Assembly: GCF_027922005.1 (NCBI RefSeq)
Contig: NZ_BSEV01000027.1
Span: forward strand, 46,913 to 110,912
Source: Streptosporangium carneum
Lineage (GTDB): Bacteria > Actinomycetota > Actinomycetes > Streptosporangiales > Streptosporangiaceae
Reading direction: 5' to 3'
DNA length: 64,000 nt
The notes beneath the pieces were generated by a model, which had not been told where the DNA came from, searched no databases, and saw only the letters and a program-made list of their open reading frames with translations. The position numbers and the translations under genes are program-made. Of this stretch, positions 19,532 to 27,195 are shown in pieces (positions within the stretch are counted from its first letter, which is position 1; each line of letters begins with the position of its first letter).

Positions 19532-20560
19532 ATGGACGATCGTGAGCCGCTGGTTCTCATGCGGGTGCCGGAGGCGGCCGCGGAGTTCCTGTCGTCGCTG
19601 CGCACCAAGAAGCTCTCCCCCAACACGGTGGCCGGATACGACAGTGATCTGCGGATCGTCGCGGAGCTCGCCGCGGGGCGGGACGGGGTGGCGGTGGCCG
19701 ACCTTGAGGTGCGGCGGCTGACGGGGCGTCTGATCAGGGGGGCGTTCGCCGAGTTCGCCGACGCTCGTTCGGCGGCCAGTGTCAATCGGGCGTGGAGCGC
19801 GTGGAATCAGTTCCTCACTTTCTGTGTGGCTGAGGGGTTGCTGGAGGGTAATCCGATGGCGGCGGTCCCCCGGCCGCGGCAGCCGGCCAAGGCGCCCAAG
19901 CCGTTGCTGGGTGACGGGACGGCGTCGGCGACGTTGCTGGAGCGGGTGGCGGCGGGGGCTCGCAGGGCGCGTGATCCGTGGGTGGAGCGTGACCTGGTGG
20001 TCCTGGCGCTCGCGTTGGTCACGGGTATGCGTTCGGCGGAGTTGCTGGGGTTGACGCTGGGTTCGATCGGCGGCTCCCCCGGTGATCGGCGGGTGCAGGT
20101 GGTCGGCAAGGGGGGCAAGACGCGGTCGTTGCCGATCGAGCCGCCTGTCGAGCGGTTGGTGGAGCGGTATTTGGAGAGTCGTCTTGCCCGTTTCGGGTTG
20201 GCGGTGCTCCCCCGTTCGGCGGCGTTGCTCGTCGACACCGGTAACGAGCCGTTGCGCCGGGGTGGGCTGCAGTATTTGGTGCGGCAGTGTTATCGCTACG
20301 CGGGGGTTCATGATCGGGTGCAGAAGGGCACTTTGGTGCATGCGTTGCGGCATGAGTTCGCGACGAGGCTGGCTGAGCGGGGGGCTTCGGCGCATGAGCT
20401 GATGGAGTTGCTGGGGCACTCCTCCATCGTGACGGGGCAGGCGTATGTGGCTTCGACGGCGCGTGAGGTGCGTCAGGCCGCGCGGGGTAATCCGGCTTAT
20501 GGGGTGCTTGACCGGTTGCTGGGGGGTGAGGAGTCGTCGGCGTCCGGCGGGGTGTTGTGA
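19532..20560 (+). CDS. Tyrosine recombinase (Xer-like) next to a dif-like site, second of three
   Basis: A 342-residue recombinase from ATG 19532 (GGGAG 6 bases upstream; GTG 19529 also possible). The core-binding domain has LSSLRTKKLSPNTVAGYDSD; the catalytic domain has Arg in VTGMRSAELLGL, Lys in VVGKGGKTRSLPI, HxxR in VHALRHEFATRLAE, His in LLGHSSIVTGQAY and the Tyr in the same motif. Its size and lack of extra domains match Xer proteins rather than large phage integrases. It sits just downstream of a dif-like site, as xerS does beside difSL in streptococci. Its codons end mostly in G or T, unlike most + strand genes here. Confidence 0.92.
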   Translation: MDDREPLVLMRVPEAAAEFLSSLRTKKLSPNTVAGYDSDLRIVAELAAGRDGVAVADLEVRRLTGRLIRGAFAEFADARSAASVNRAWSAWNQFLTFCVAEGLLEGNPMAAVPRPRQPAKAPKPLLGDGTASATLLERVAAGARRARDPWVERDLVVLALALVTGMRSAELLGLTLGSIGGSPGDRRVQVVGKGGKTRSLPIEPPVERLVERYLESRLARFGLAVLPRSAALLVDTGNEPLRRGGLQYLVRQCYRYAGVHDRVQKGTLVHALRHEFATRLAERGASAHELMELLGHSSIVTGQAYVASTAREVRQAARGNPAYGVLDRLLGGEESSASGGVL

Positions 20561-20583
20561 GGCGGGTTTCGCCGGTGGGGGTT

Positions 20584-20862
20584 TCAGGCGGGGGGTTGTG
20601 GCGGGGGTGTGCGGAGTTTTCTGACCAGGCGTGAGGCGGCGCGGTGGCTCATGCCTGTTTCGCCGCGGACCAGGAAGACGGCTTGGTCGAACTGGTTGTC
20701 GGCTTTGAGGGCGAGGACTTGTTCGATGAGTTCGGGGCCGAGGCCGCCGCCGATGAGGGCGTTGCGGGGGCGTTGGGTGAGTCGTACGGCGAGCAGGATC
20801 AGGCCGACGACCGCCACCACGAGGATCGCCGTCAGGAGGATGGTGACGATCAGGTTGGGCAT
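20584..20862 (-). CDS. Small membrane-anchored protein with an L7/L12-like C-terminal segment
   Basis: A 92-residue protein: MPNLIVTILLTAILVVAVVG is an N-terminal membrane anchor, followed by a basic linker. The tail (LIEQVLALKADNQFDQAVFL, then VRGETGMSHRAASRLVRKL) resembles the helix-turn-helix of the ribosomal protein L7/L12 C-terminal fold, which recurs in small actinobacterial proteins of unknown role. Function unknown. It is convergent with the recombinase gene (23 bases between stops) and divergent from the ABC exporter operon. Confidence 0.8.
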   Translation of the reverse strand: MPNLIVTILLTAILVVAVVGLILLAVRLTQRPRNALIGGGLGPELIEQVLALKADNQFDQAVFLVRGETGMSHRAASRLVRKLRTPPPQPPA

Positions 20863-21111
20863 GGGGTGAGCGTACCCCGGTGAGGGTGTGGCCGCTCCCC
20901 CTCTTGGCCCGCTCCCCCTCTTGGCCCGCTCCCCCGGGCGGGCCGGGTGTGGGGGGCGGGGTTCGCTGGTTTGCCGGGTTCGGGCGGTCTTTGGGGCGCG
21001 GCAGAGGTGGCGCCGGGGCGTGCGGCGGCTGGGTCGGCCGAGCCCGCGCCGGTGGCGGTGGCGGTGGCGGTGGTTCGTGGAAGTGTCGTAGGTCTCTGTT
21101 ACGGTCCGGGC
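20863..21111. promoter_or_regulatory. Promoter region of the ABC exporter operon, with clustered CTCCCCC repeats
   Basis: The gap has a run of near-repeats of CCGCTCCCCCTCTTGGC (20893-20935), giving three CTCCCCC heptamers within 41 bp, the densest cluster in the window. No palindromic operator is evident. GC and G/T skew are extreme. Confidence 0.5.
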
Positions 21112-22032
21112 GTGTCTGAACAACCTCTCGTCCGTGCGCGTGGTCTGGTCAAGCGGTTCGGCGATTTCGTCGCGGTCGACGGGATCGACCTGGAGGTGGC
21201 GCGGGGCGAGGCTTTCGGGTTCCTGGGGCCGAACGGCGCGGGCAAGTCCTCCACGATGCGCATGATCGGTTGTGTGTCGATGCCGACCTCGGGTGAGTTG
21301 CGCGTTCTGGGGATGGATCCGGTGCGTGAGGGGCCGAGGATCAGGGCGCGGCTGGGGGTGTGCCCGCAGTTGGACAACCTTGACCCGGATCTGAACGTGC
21401 GGGAGAACCTGACGACCTACGCCAGGTATTTCGGGTTGTCGAGGGCGCGGGCGCGGGCGCGGGCCGAGGAGTTGCTGGAGTTCGCGCAGTTGCAGGACAG
21501 GGCCGCCAGCAGGGTGGAGCCGTTGTCGGGTGGTATGAAGCGGCGGCTGACGATCGCGCGGGCGATGGTGAACGAGCCTGATCTGGTGTTGCTGGACGAG
21601 CCGACGACGGGGTTGGATCCGCAGGCGCGGCATCTGTTGTGGGAGCGGTTGTTCCGGTTGAAACAGGGGGGCACGACGCTGGTCTTGACGACTCATTACA
21701 TGGACGAGGCCGAGCAGTTGTGTGATCGGCTGGTGGTGATGGACGGCGGGCGGATCGTGGCGGAGGGGTCGCCGCGTTCGCTGATCGAGACGTATTCCAC
21801 TCCTGAGGTGGTGGAGTTGCGTTTCGCGGACGAGGCGGATCACAGTGGCAAGCTGGCGGGGATCGGGCGGGTCGATCCGTTGCCCGACCGGGTTCTGCTG
21901 TATGCCGATGACGGGGACGCGGCGGTCGCGGAGGTGCATCGGCGTGGGTTGGCGCCTTCGAGTGTGCTGGTGCGTCGTTCGTCGCTGGAGGATGTGTTCT
22001 TGCAGCTGACGGGCCGGACGTTGGTGGACTGA
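21112..22032 (+). CDS. ABC exporter ATP-binding protein (DrrA/NodI type)
   Basis: A 306-residue ATPase from GTG 21112. Walker A GPNGAGKSSTMRM, Q-loop CPQLDNLDPDL, signature LSGGMKRRLTIAR, Walker B LVLLDEPTTGLD and switch His in TTHYMDEAEQL are all intact. The C-terminal 80 residues match the regulatory tail of daunorubicin-type exporters (SSLEDVFLQLTGRTL). It powers two permeases encoded immediately downstream. The exported substrate, a lipid or an antibiotic-like compound, is unknown; no biosynthetic genes adjoin it. Confidence 0.95.
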   Translation: MSEQPLVRARGLVKRFGDFVAVDGIDLEVARGEAFGFLGPNGAGKSSTMRMIGCVSMPTSGELRVLGMDPVREGPRIRARLGVCPQLDNLDPDLNVRENLTTYARYFGLSRARARARAEELLEFAQLQDRAASRVEPLSGGMKRRLTIARAMVNEPDLVLLDEPTTGLDPQARHLLWERLFRLKQGGTTLVLTTHYMDEAEQLCDRLVVMDGGRIVAEGSPRSLIETYSTPEVVELRFADEADHSGKLAGIGRVDPLPDRVLLYADDGDAAVAEVHRRGLAPSSVLVRRSSLEDVFLQLTGRTLVD

Positions 22033-22033
22033 G

Positions 22034-22792
22034 ATGGTTCGTCCGGTGGTGGCGGTGCTGGAGCGGCATCTTTTGCTGTATCGGAGGTTGTGGCGGGCGT
22101 CGGTGTTCTCCGCCGTGGTGCTGCCGGTGTTGTTCCTGGTCAGCATCGGGGTCGGGGTGGGCCGGCATGTGGGTGAGGTCGGCGGGGTGGGTTATCTGGC
22201 GTGGATCGCGCCGGGGGTGATGGCGTCGACGGCGTTTCAGGTGGCGGTCGGTGAGTCGACGTACACGGTGCTGGGGGGTTTCAAGTGGGGGCGTGGTTAT
22301 CACGCGATGCGGGCGGCTCCGGTCGAGGTGCGGGACATGGTGGCCGGGTGGCTGCTGTACGTCTTGTTCCGGGTGGAGGTCGCGGTGGTGGTGTTCCTGG
22401 GGGTGACGGGGGCGTTCGGCGCGTTGCGCTCGCCGTGGGCGGTGGCGGCGCCGGTGGTCGCGGCGCTGGTCGCGTTGGCGGCCGCGGCTCCGGTGACGGC
22501 GTTCGCGGCGAGCATTGATCACGACAGTTATTTCGCGTTGTTGTTTCGGTTCGTGATGATTCCCTCGACGTTGTTCGCGGGGGTGTTCTTCCCGGTGGAG
22601 CAGTTGCCTCAGGTGGTGCGGCCGCTGGCTTACGCGTCGCCGTTGTGGCATGGGGTCGAGTTGAGCAGGGCGGCGACGCTGGGGGTGGCTCCGCCGTGGC
22701 CGGTGTGGGCGCATGTGGGGTGCCTGCTGGTGTTCTTCGTGGCCGGTGTGGTGTGGGCGGTTGCCGCCTTCGGTAAGCGACTTCAGGACTGA
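22034..22792 (+). CDS. ABC-2 type permease (NodJ/DrrB type), first
   Basis: A 252-residue membrane protein with six hydrophobic helices, including SVVLPVLFLVSIGVGVGRHV-like early helices and the conserved ATLFAGVFFPVEQLP-type motif (IPSTLFAGVFFPVEQLPQ) before the last helices. Its ATG lies one base after the ATPase stop, so it is translationally coupled. It should pair with the next gene product to form the membrane channel of the exporter. Confidence 0.92.
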   Translation: MVRPVVAVLERHLLLYRRLWRASVFSAVVLPVLFLVSIGVGVGRHVGEVGGVGYLAWIAPGVMASTAFQVAVGESTYTVLGGFKWGRGYHAMRAAPVEVRDMVAGWLLYVLFRVEVAVVVFLGVTGAFGALRSPWAVAAPVVAALVALAAAAPVTAFAASIDHDSYFALLFRFVMIPSTLFAGVFFPVEQLPQVVRPLAYASPLWHGVELSRAATLGVAPPWPVWAHVGCLLVFFVAGVVWAVAAFGKRLQD

Positions 22793-22795
22793 GGC

Positions 22796-23599
22796 ATGGT
22801 TTCTGCGATGTTGGCCGCCCGGTTGTCTCCTTCGCGGGTGGGGGCGGTGGTCGGCCGTAACGTGGGGGCGTTGCGGTCGGGGCCGTCGTACTGGCTGGTG
22901 CTGGTTTCGGGTTTCTTCGAGCCGGTGCTGTATTTGCTGTCGATCGGTGTGGGTGTGGGGGCGCTGGTCGGTGATCTGAGGTTGCCGGGTGGCCGGGTGG
23001 TGGAGTACGCCGTGTTCGTCGCTCCGGCGATGCTCGCGGTCTCGGCGATGTCGGGGGCGTTGGCGGAGACCACGTTCAATCTGTTCTTCAAGATGCGCTA
23101 TGCCAAGACTTTCGAGGCGGTTCTGGCGACGCCGGTGCGGCCGTTGGAGATCGCGGTGGGTGAGCTGGTGTGGGCGATGGTGCGTGGTTCGCTCTACACG
23201 GCTGCGTTCTTGGTGGTGATGGTGGCGTTGGGGCTGACGCGGGTGGGGTGGGCGCTGGCGGCTTTTCCCGCGACGTTGCTGGTGGGGTTGGCGTTCGGCG
23301 GGGCCGGGATGGCGGTCAGCACGTTGATGCGGGGCTGGCAGGATTTCGATCTGCTGAGCACGGGGCAGTTCGCGTTGTTCCTGTTTTCCGGGACGTTCTC
23401 TCCGGTGGGCGAGTATCCGCCGATGGTGGAGGTGCTGGTGGGGTTGACTCCGCTGTATCACGCGGTGGAGCTGGTGCGGGGGCTGGCGATCGGTGAGCTG
23501 GGGTGGGGGTTGCTGGGCGATGTGGCCTATCTGCTGGTGATGACGGTCGCGGGGCTGGCGTTCGCGGCGCGGCGCATCCATCGGACGCTGTGCGTGTAG
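22796..23599 (+). CDS. ABC-2 type permease (NodJ/DrrB type), second
   Basis: A 267-residue membrane protein, paralogous to the previous one: FFEPVLYLLSIGVGVGALVG, APAMLAVSAMSGALAETTFN, and the late motif LFLFSGTFSPVGEYPPMVEV followed by LTPLYHAVELVRGLAIGEL. Its start lies 3 bases after the previous stop. ATPase plus two different permeases implies a heterodimeric membrane part. This is the last gene of the operon; a DUF952 gene converges 42 bases later. Confidence 0.92.
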   Translation: MVSAMLAARLSPSRVGAVVGRNVGALRSGPSYWLVLVSGFFEPVLYLLSIGVGVGALVGDLRLPGGRVVEYAVFVAPAMLAVSAMSGALAETTFNLFFKMRYAKTFEAVLATPVRPLEIAVGELVWAMVRGSLYTAAFLVVMVALGLTRVGWALAAFPATLLVGLAFGGAGMAVSTLMRGWQDFDLLSTGQFALFLFSGTFSPVGEYPPMVEVLVGLTPLYHAVELVRGLAIGELGWGLLGDVAYLLVMTVAGLAFAARRIHRTLCV

Positions 23600-23641
23600 G
23601 TCGTCGGGCGGGTCGTTCTCGCGGGTTCTTCTCGCCGGGGG

Positions 23642-23959
23642 TCAGGGGGTGGTGTAGGGGGTGGCGGTGATGACGGCGGTGACGGGGAGCGGGCCGTAGA
23701 TGTGGGGGAAGGCCTCGTCGGAGTCTGCGGGGGTTTCCAGGCGGACGTCGAGGTCCCGGGGGTCGATGGTGAGGAGCACCAGTGGTTCGGTGACGTCGCG
23801 GTAGAAACGCTGGACGACTCCGTTGAGCTGGGTGTGGTCGGCGCAGGCGTGGATGAATCCTTCCTGTTCCAGGGTGCGGCCGAGGGTGGAGACGCGGTAC
23901 TCCCCCGCTTGCCGGGCGGCGTCCCAGTCGGCGCTGAGCGCCAGGTGCAGGATGGTCAT
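23642..23959 (-). CDS. DUF952 protein
   Basis: A 105-residue protein from ATG 23959 with GAGGAG 11 bases upstream. It contains ILHLALSADWDAARQAGEYR, EGFIHACADHTQLNGVVQRF and FPHIYGPLPVTAVI, the complete signature of DUF952, a small domain related to the ADP-ribosyltransferase-like fold with no settled function. Stand-alone; it ends 42 bases from the exporter operon. The gene lies at the right edge of the strongly G/T-rich segment. Confidence 0.9.
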   Translation of the reverse strand: MTILHLALSADWDAARQAGEYRVSTLGRTLEQEGFIHACADHTQLNGVVQRFYRDVTEPLVLLTIDPRDLDVRLETPADSDEAFPHIYGPLPVTAVITATPYTTP

Positions 23960-24163
23960 GGGGCGGGTTTCTCCTCGGGAGGGGGTTGCGCGGTCCGAGG
24001 CCAAGCTACTGAAACGGTGTGAGAGGCGTCCAGATCATGGTGGTGCGCAGGGGTGGGGTTCGGCCGCGCTGAGTGCCGAACGGCCGGTCAGCCGGTTTCA
24101 GGGGTGCCGGGGGCCGTTCGCATCGCCGTGAGGCCGAGGCGCGCGTGGGCGGGCTGTTCGGTC

Positions 24164-24268
24164 ATGACCATCGTGGTGCTCGCCGAGGACGAGGTCCTTC
24201 TTCGTGGGGCGTCGGCGCCGCCGCTCCCCCTGGAGGGTGAGACGGCCGTGCTCGCCGAACCCGTGTCC
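24164..24268 (+). pseudogene. N-terminal stub of a NarL-type response regulator
   Basis: From ATG 24164 the frame reads MTIVVLAEDEVLLRGASAPP then LPLEGETAVLAEPVS, which matches the first 35 residues of receiver domains of the 'VVLAEDEVLLR...PLEGD..VLAE' type. The similarity then stops; the phospho-acceptor Asp, the switch residues and the DNA-binding domain are absent. No partner kinase adjoins it. It is a fossil of a two-component gene beside the ABC exporter; a second such stub lies at 33707. Confidence 0.65.
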
Positions 24269-24380
24269 GGACGCGGCGAAGATGGCATCGGGATCTGTTC
24301 CCGACGTGGGCGCTGCCGCTTCGGTGGGTGTTGAGATGCCGGTGCTCGCGTCATCGAAGTCGGCGGTACCCGGTCGGAGA

Positions 24381-24866
24381 TCAAGTTTCGTCGGGTGGAG
24401 GGTATGACTCCCACGTTCGAGGTTGTTTCGGCCCAGGGTTGCCGGCGGAGCCTTCGGGGGGTCGGACACCGTGCGCTTGGAGCCGGGAGAGGATCAGCTT
24501 TCGGAGCTCGCGTTCTTGCGTGGCTGTGTCGTGACACCCTGTGCGGTCGGCGGCCGCGGCCCAGCGGTCGAGGACGTCGATCGCGAGAAGCCATTGAGTG
24601 ATCGTAAGTTTGGGTTTGACGATCTCGTCCGGTGGCGGCCATGAGCCGGAGCCGGGAACGCCGGGCGTCCAGTGGGCGATCTGATCCCAACCGGCCCTGC
24701 GGACGCTGCGCGCGAGATCGGCTCGCCGGCGATTGCCGTCCACTGTCTCGACGCCGGCGTCATTGTCCATGCACGCGTCGATGAGCCCCCACTGGCGGAG
24801 AGACATCGTGATGATCAGGCCGACACTCATGTCGGGCATGGTGCCGAGATCGCGAAGGGTGGTCAA
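24381..24866 (-). CDS. Hypothetical protein downstream of the Lsr2-DUF6461 gene
   Basis: Up to 161 residues, soluble, with MSLRQWGLIDACMDNDAGVE, ITQWLLAIDVLDRWAAAADR and a charged helical region RELRKLILSRLQ near the C-terminus. I do not recognise a family. The start is uncertain: TTG 24866 or ATG 24839, neither with a clear ribosome site. The frame begins 6 bases beyond the previous gene's stop, suggesting coupling to it. Base composition is ordinary for the window, and the frame is free of the arginine/proline clutter of spurious frames. Confidence 0.65.
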   Translation of the reverse strand: MTTLRDLGTMPDMSVGLIITMSLRQWGLIDACMDNDAGVETVDGNRRRADLARSVRRAGWDQIAHWTPGVPGSGSWPPPDEIVKPKLTITQWLLAIDVLDRWAAAADRTGCHDTATQERELRKLILSRLQAHGVRPPEGSAGNPGPKQPRTWESYPPPDET

Positions 24867-24872
24867 GGCGGA

Positions 24873-25670
24873 TCAGAAGGAGGCGCCGGGTATGGCGGCC
24901 CCGAGGATGGGGCGGCGAAGGTGTTCTGGGGTGATCATGACGCCGGTGATCCTGCCGGCAAGCGTCAGGGCCGCCGGGATGGGATTGTCGATGTGGTCGT
25001 CGGCGGCCGGATCGATGCCCAGCTCGCGGAGGTGACGATTGAGCCGGTCGGGATCCGCGCCATGCCTGTCGACGGGAAACCGCGGGTTGATGCCGGTGAC
25101 GAGTTCGCCGTCGACGGCATAGGCGACGAGGTGCTGGGCGTAGTCATGCCGCTGCACCGCCACGGCCTCTCCGCCGTCGCGCGACAGGGCGTCCAGAGCC
25201 TCTCGTTGCGCGCCGCGCCAGCCGCAGTCCTCGATCGCGACAGTCCAGTCCCCGACCCGTCTCACGGTGATGATCTCTGGTCCTTCCGGATAGGAGTACT
25301 CCCCGTCCTCGATCAGCCGGATGTCCTCGTCCGCGGCGCCGAGCCGGCGCAGCACCTCGTGCTCGTCGAGCCCGCGAACGAAAACGACCGTGTAGATGTC
25401 CCCGAGCTGGCCCTCCCGCAGCCACCGGTAGTCCTCCGGCGACGCGCCGGGGGTTCTCGCGGTGGCGTGGACCATCTCGGACTCCGTCTGCTCGTAAGCC
25501 TCGGGATGGGCGGCGAAGAAGGCGTCGGCGATCTCCGGTGCGATGCCACCGCGCTCGCTGATGGCGTAGCCCTTCGCCTTCGCCCATGTGCGGATGCGGC
25601 GGGAGGTGTCACGGGAGATCGTTGCCTGGCGGTAGGTGACGCGGAGGGGGGTGAAGTCGGCATCGGACAT
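24873..25670 (-). CDS. Lsr2-type DNA-binding domain fused to DUF6461
   Basis: A 265-residue protein. Residues 12-50 (ISRDTSRRIRTWAKAKGYAI, then SERGGIAPEIADAFFAAHPE) match the C-terminal DNA-binding domain of Lsr2, the xenogeneic silencer that inserts an RGR hook into AT-rich minor grooves; here the hook reads RGG. The rest, from about residue 85, matches DUF6461 (VGDWTVAIEDCGWRGAQREA, YAVDGELVTGINPRFP, LALAGRITGV-like end), a domain common in actinobacteria and of unknown role. The oligomerisation half of Lsr2 is absent. A downstream gene starts 6 bases later on the same strand. Confidence 0.75.
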   Translation of the reverse strand: MSDADFTPLRVTYRQATISRDTSRRIRTWAKAKGYAISERGGIAPEIADAFFAAHPEAYEQTESEMVHATARTPGASPEDYRWLREGQLGDIYTVVFVRGLDEHEVLRRLGAADEDIRLIEDGEYSYPEGPEIITVRRVGDWTVAIEDCGWRGAQREALDALSRDGGEAVAVQRHDYAQHLVAYAVDGELVTGINPRFPVDRHGADPDRLNRHLRELGIDPAADDHIDNPIPAALTLAGRITGVMITPEHLRRPILGAAIPGASF

Positions 25671-26133
25671 GATCGGAAACCTACCGACAGGAAGGCCTCC
25701 CCCGGTGCGGCGGTTCGACCACCAGGGCCAGGCGCCGAAGCAGGCCCGCCGCCACTTCTCAGCCACCGCTGTCACATTCGTCATCGCTTGCGGCGACCGG
25801 CTAACGGGTTGAGAGACGCCGGGCAATGGCGGCCGGTCTGGTCCAGGCCGGCCGCCTATCTGGAAAGGATCATGACCTCATCTTGGTGACAATGATCACA
25901 AGCGGTCCTTCGCAGGCGACAGTCGTCCCTGGGGACAAAGGACAGTCGTCGCTGGGCGAGGGGTGCCGAGGCCCTGGAGGCGACGGACGTTCAGTGACAC
26001 TTGTGTCTGGGAGTCACGCGCAAGCGCTGCCAGGTGATTTGCCGAACTGCCGGCTTCAGGGCAGCCGGACAGCCCGTGTCGTTCCCGTGGTTCCACTTGC
26101 GAGGGGTGTCGAAAGCGTGTTCCACTGATCGGC
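25671..26133. other. Gene-free divergent promoter region
   Basis: No convincing protein frame. It must hold the promoters of the Lsr2-DUF6461 gene (leftward) and the radical SAM gene (rightward). I note a short perfect palindrome GACACTTGTGTC at 25996-26007 and two copies of GACAGTCGTC near 25918 and 25941, neither with an assigned role. Confidence 0.5.
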
Positions 26134-27096
26134 ATGCGATGGGACGCGCCTGCCCTGCTCGCCGAGCCCGCCGAGACCAGGCCGCGGATCGAGCGCACCG
26201 CGGTGATCCGGGTTCACGGCGCGCTGACCTGTTATGAGGTGCAGGCTCGCGCCGCGCTCGAGCGCACCGCGGACGGCTGGTCGGTCAGTCCCTACCGGGG
26301 GTGCGCCCAGGGGTGCCGCTACTGCTCGGTGCGGCGCGGTCACCGTCATCTCGGCCTGGACTCCGGCGCCGACTTCGACTCCCGGATCGTGGTGCGCACC
26401 AATGTCGTGCGGCGGCTGCGCGCCGATCTGGCGTCCCGGTGGGACGGTGAGCACGTCACCGTCGGCGTGGCGGGTGACTGCTATCAGGGGGCCGAGGAGA
26501 TCTACCGGCTGATGCCCGGTGTCATCGCCGCGCTGCGTGAGGCCGGGGCGCCTTTCACGGTGTACACCAAGAGCACGCTGATCCTGCGTGATGCGGATCT
26601 GCTGGCTGCGGCCCCCGGCGCGGGCGTGGTGGTCTCGATCGCGTTCGTCGACGACCGGGTGCGCCGCAGTGTGGAGCCGGGCGCGCCGGGGGCGCAGAAA
26701 CGGCTGGAGCTGGTGGCCGAGCTCAATGAGCGCGGGGTGCCCAGCGGGGTGGCGATGGCGCCCATCCTGCCGTTGCTCACCGACTCCCCCGACCAGCTGG
26801 CCGCCACCGTGCGGCGTGTCGCCGCGGCGGGGGCGGTCAGTGTCGCCCCGCAGGTGCTGCGTCTGCCGCCCGGCGCGCGGGAGTGGTATCTCGCCTGGGT
26901 CGAGGAGCATCATCCGGCGCTGGCCGCCCGGTACGAGGAGCTGTACGGCGGGGGGCCGGACGCCGAGCCCGGCTATGTGCGGGGTGTCACCGGTCAGGTG
27001 CTGCAGCTGGCCGCCCGGTACGGCATGGGGCCGACCAGGCCGGAGCAGCCTCTGCCGCTGGCGTTGCCCGCCCACCCTCAGCTCACCCTGTTGTGA
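26134..27096 (+). CDS. Radical SAM protein, Rv2578c/SplB-like family
   Basis: A 320-residue enzyme. SPYRGCAQGCRYCSVRRG carries the CxxxCxxC motif that binds the [4Fe-4S] cluster and S-adenosylmethionine. It lies about 55 residues in, as in the Rv2578c family related to spore photoproduct lyase. Other family landmarks are VGVAGDCYQGAEE and PFTVYTKSTLILRDADLL. The reaction is unknown; a DNA or small-molecule radical repair role is only inferred from the family. Start chosen at ATG 26134 although the ribosome site is weak. It ends in front of a very strong hairpin shared with the convergent L,D-transpeptidase gene. Confidence 0.88.
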   Translation: MRWDAPALLAEPAETRPRIERTAVIRVHGALTCYEVQARAALERTADGWSVSPYRGCAQGCRYCSVRRGHRHLGLDSGADFDSRIVVRTNVVRRLRADLASRWDGEHVTVGVAGDCYQGAEEIYRLMPGVIAALREAGAPFTVYTKSTLILRDADLLAAAPGAGVVVSIAFVDDRVRRSVEPGAPGAQKRLELVAELNERGVPSGVAMAPILPLLTDSPDQLAATVRRVAAAGAVSVAPQVLRLPPGAREWYLAWVEEHHPALAARYEELYGGGPDAEPGYVRGVTGQVLQLAARYGMGPTRPEQPLPLALPAHPQLTLL

Positions 27097-27116
27097 GCCG
27101 GGTCGCATGGTGGTCG

Positions 27117-27193
27117 GCGCCGCCCCCCTTCCGGCACGCCTTCCCCGTCCGCGGCAGGAGCGGCGGGGAAGGGTGCCGGAAGGGGGGCGGCGC
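27117..27193. terminator. Bidirectional terminator: 30-bp stem
   Basis: The arm at 27117-27147 pairs with 27164-27193 over 30 bp with a single one-base bulge, leaving a 16-base loop. It starts 21 bases after the radical SAM stop and ends 3 bases before the L,D-transpeptidase stop, so it can end both convergent transcripts. The stem is exceptionally long. Confidence 0.85.
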
Positions 27194-27195
27194 GC

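Noticed and set aside
20880..23599. Antibiotic biosynthetic cluster around the DrrA-like exporter
   Set aside because: No polyketide, peptide synthetase, terpene or RiPP core genes lie nearby; the exporter stands with unrelated genes.
14650..24000. Replication origin at the composition switch
   Set aside because: The direction of GC skew would suit an origin, but there are no dnaA, dnaN or clustered DnaA boxes, and the polar repeats plus dif-like site point inward as at a terminus.
24098..24469. 123-codon frame on the - strand overlapping the response-regulator stub
   Set aside because: Composition is typical of noise (His/Pro/Arg-rich), no ribosome site, and it overlaps a better-supported gene end.
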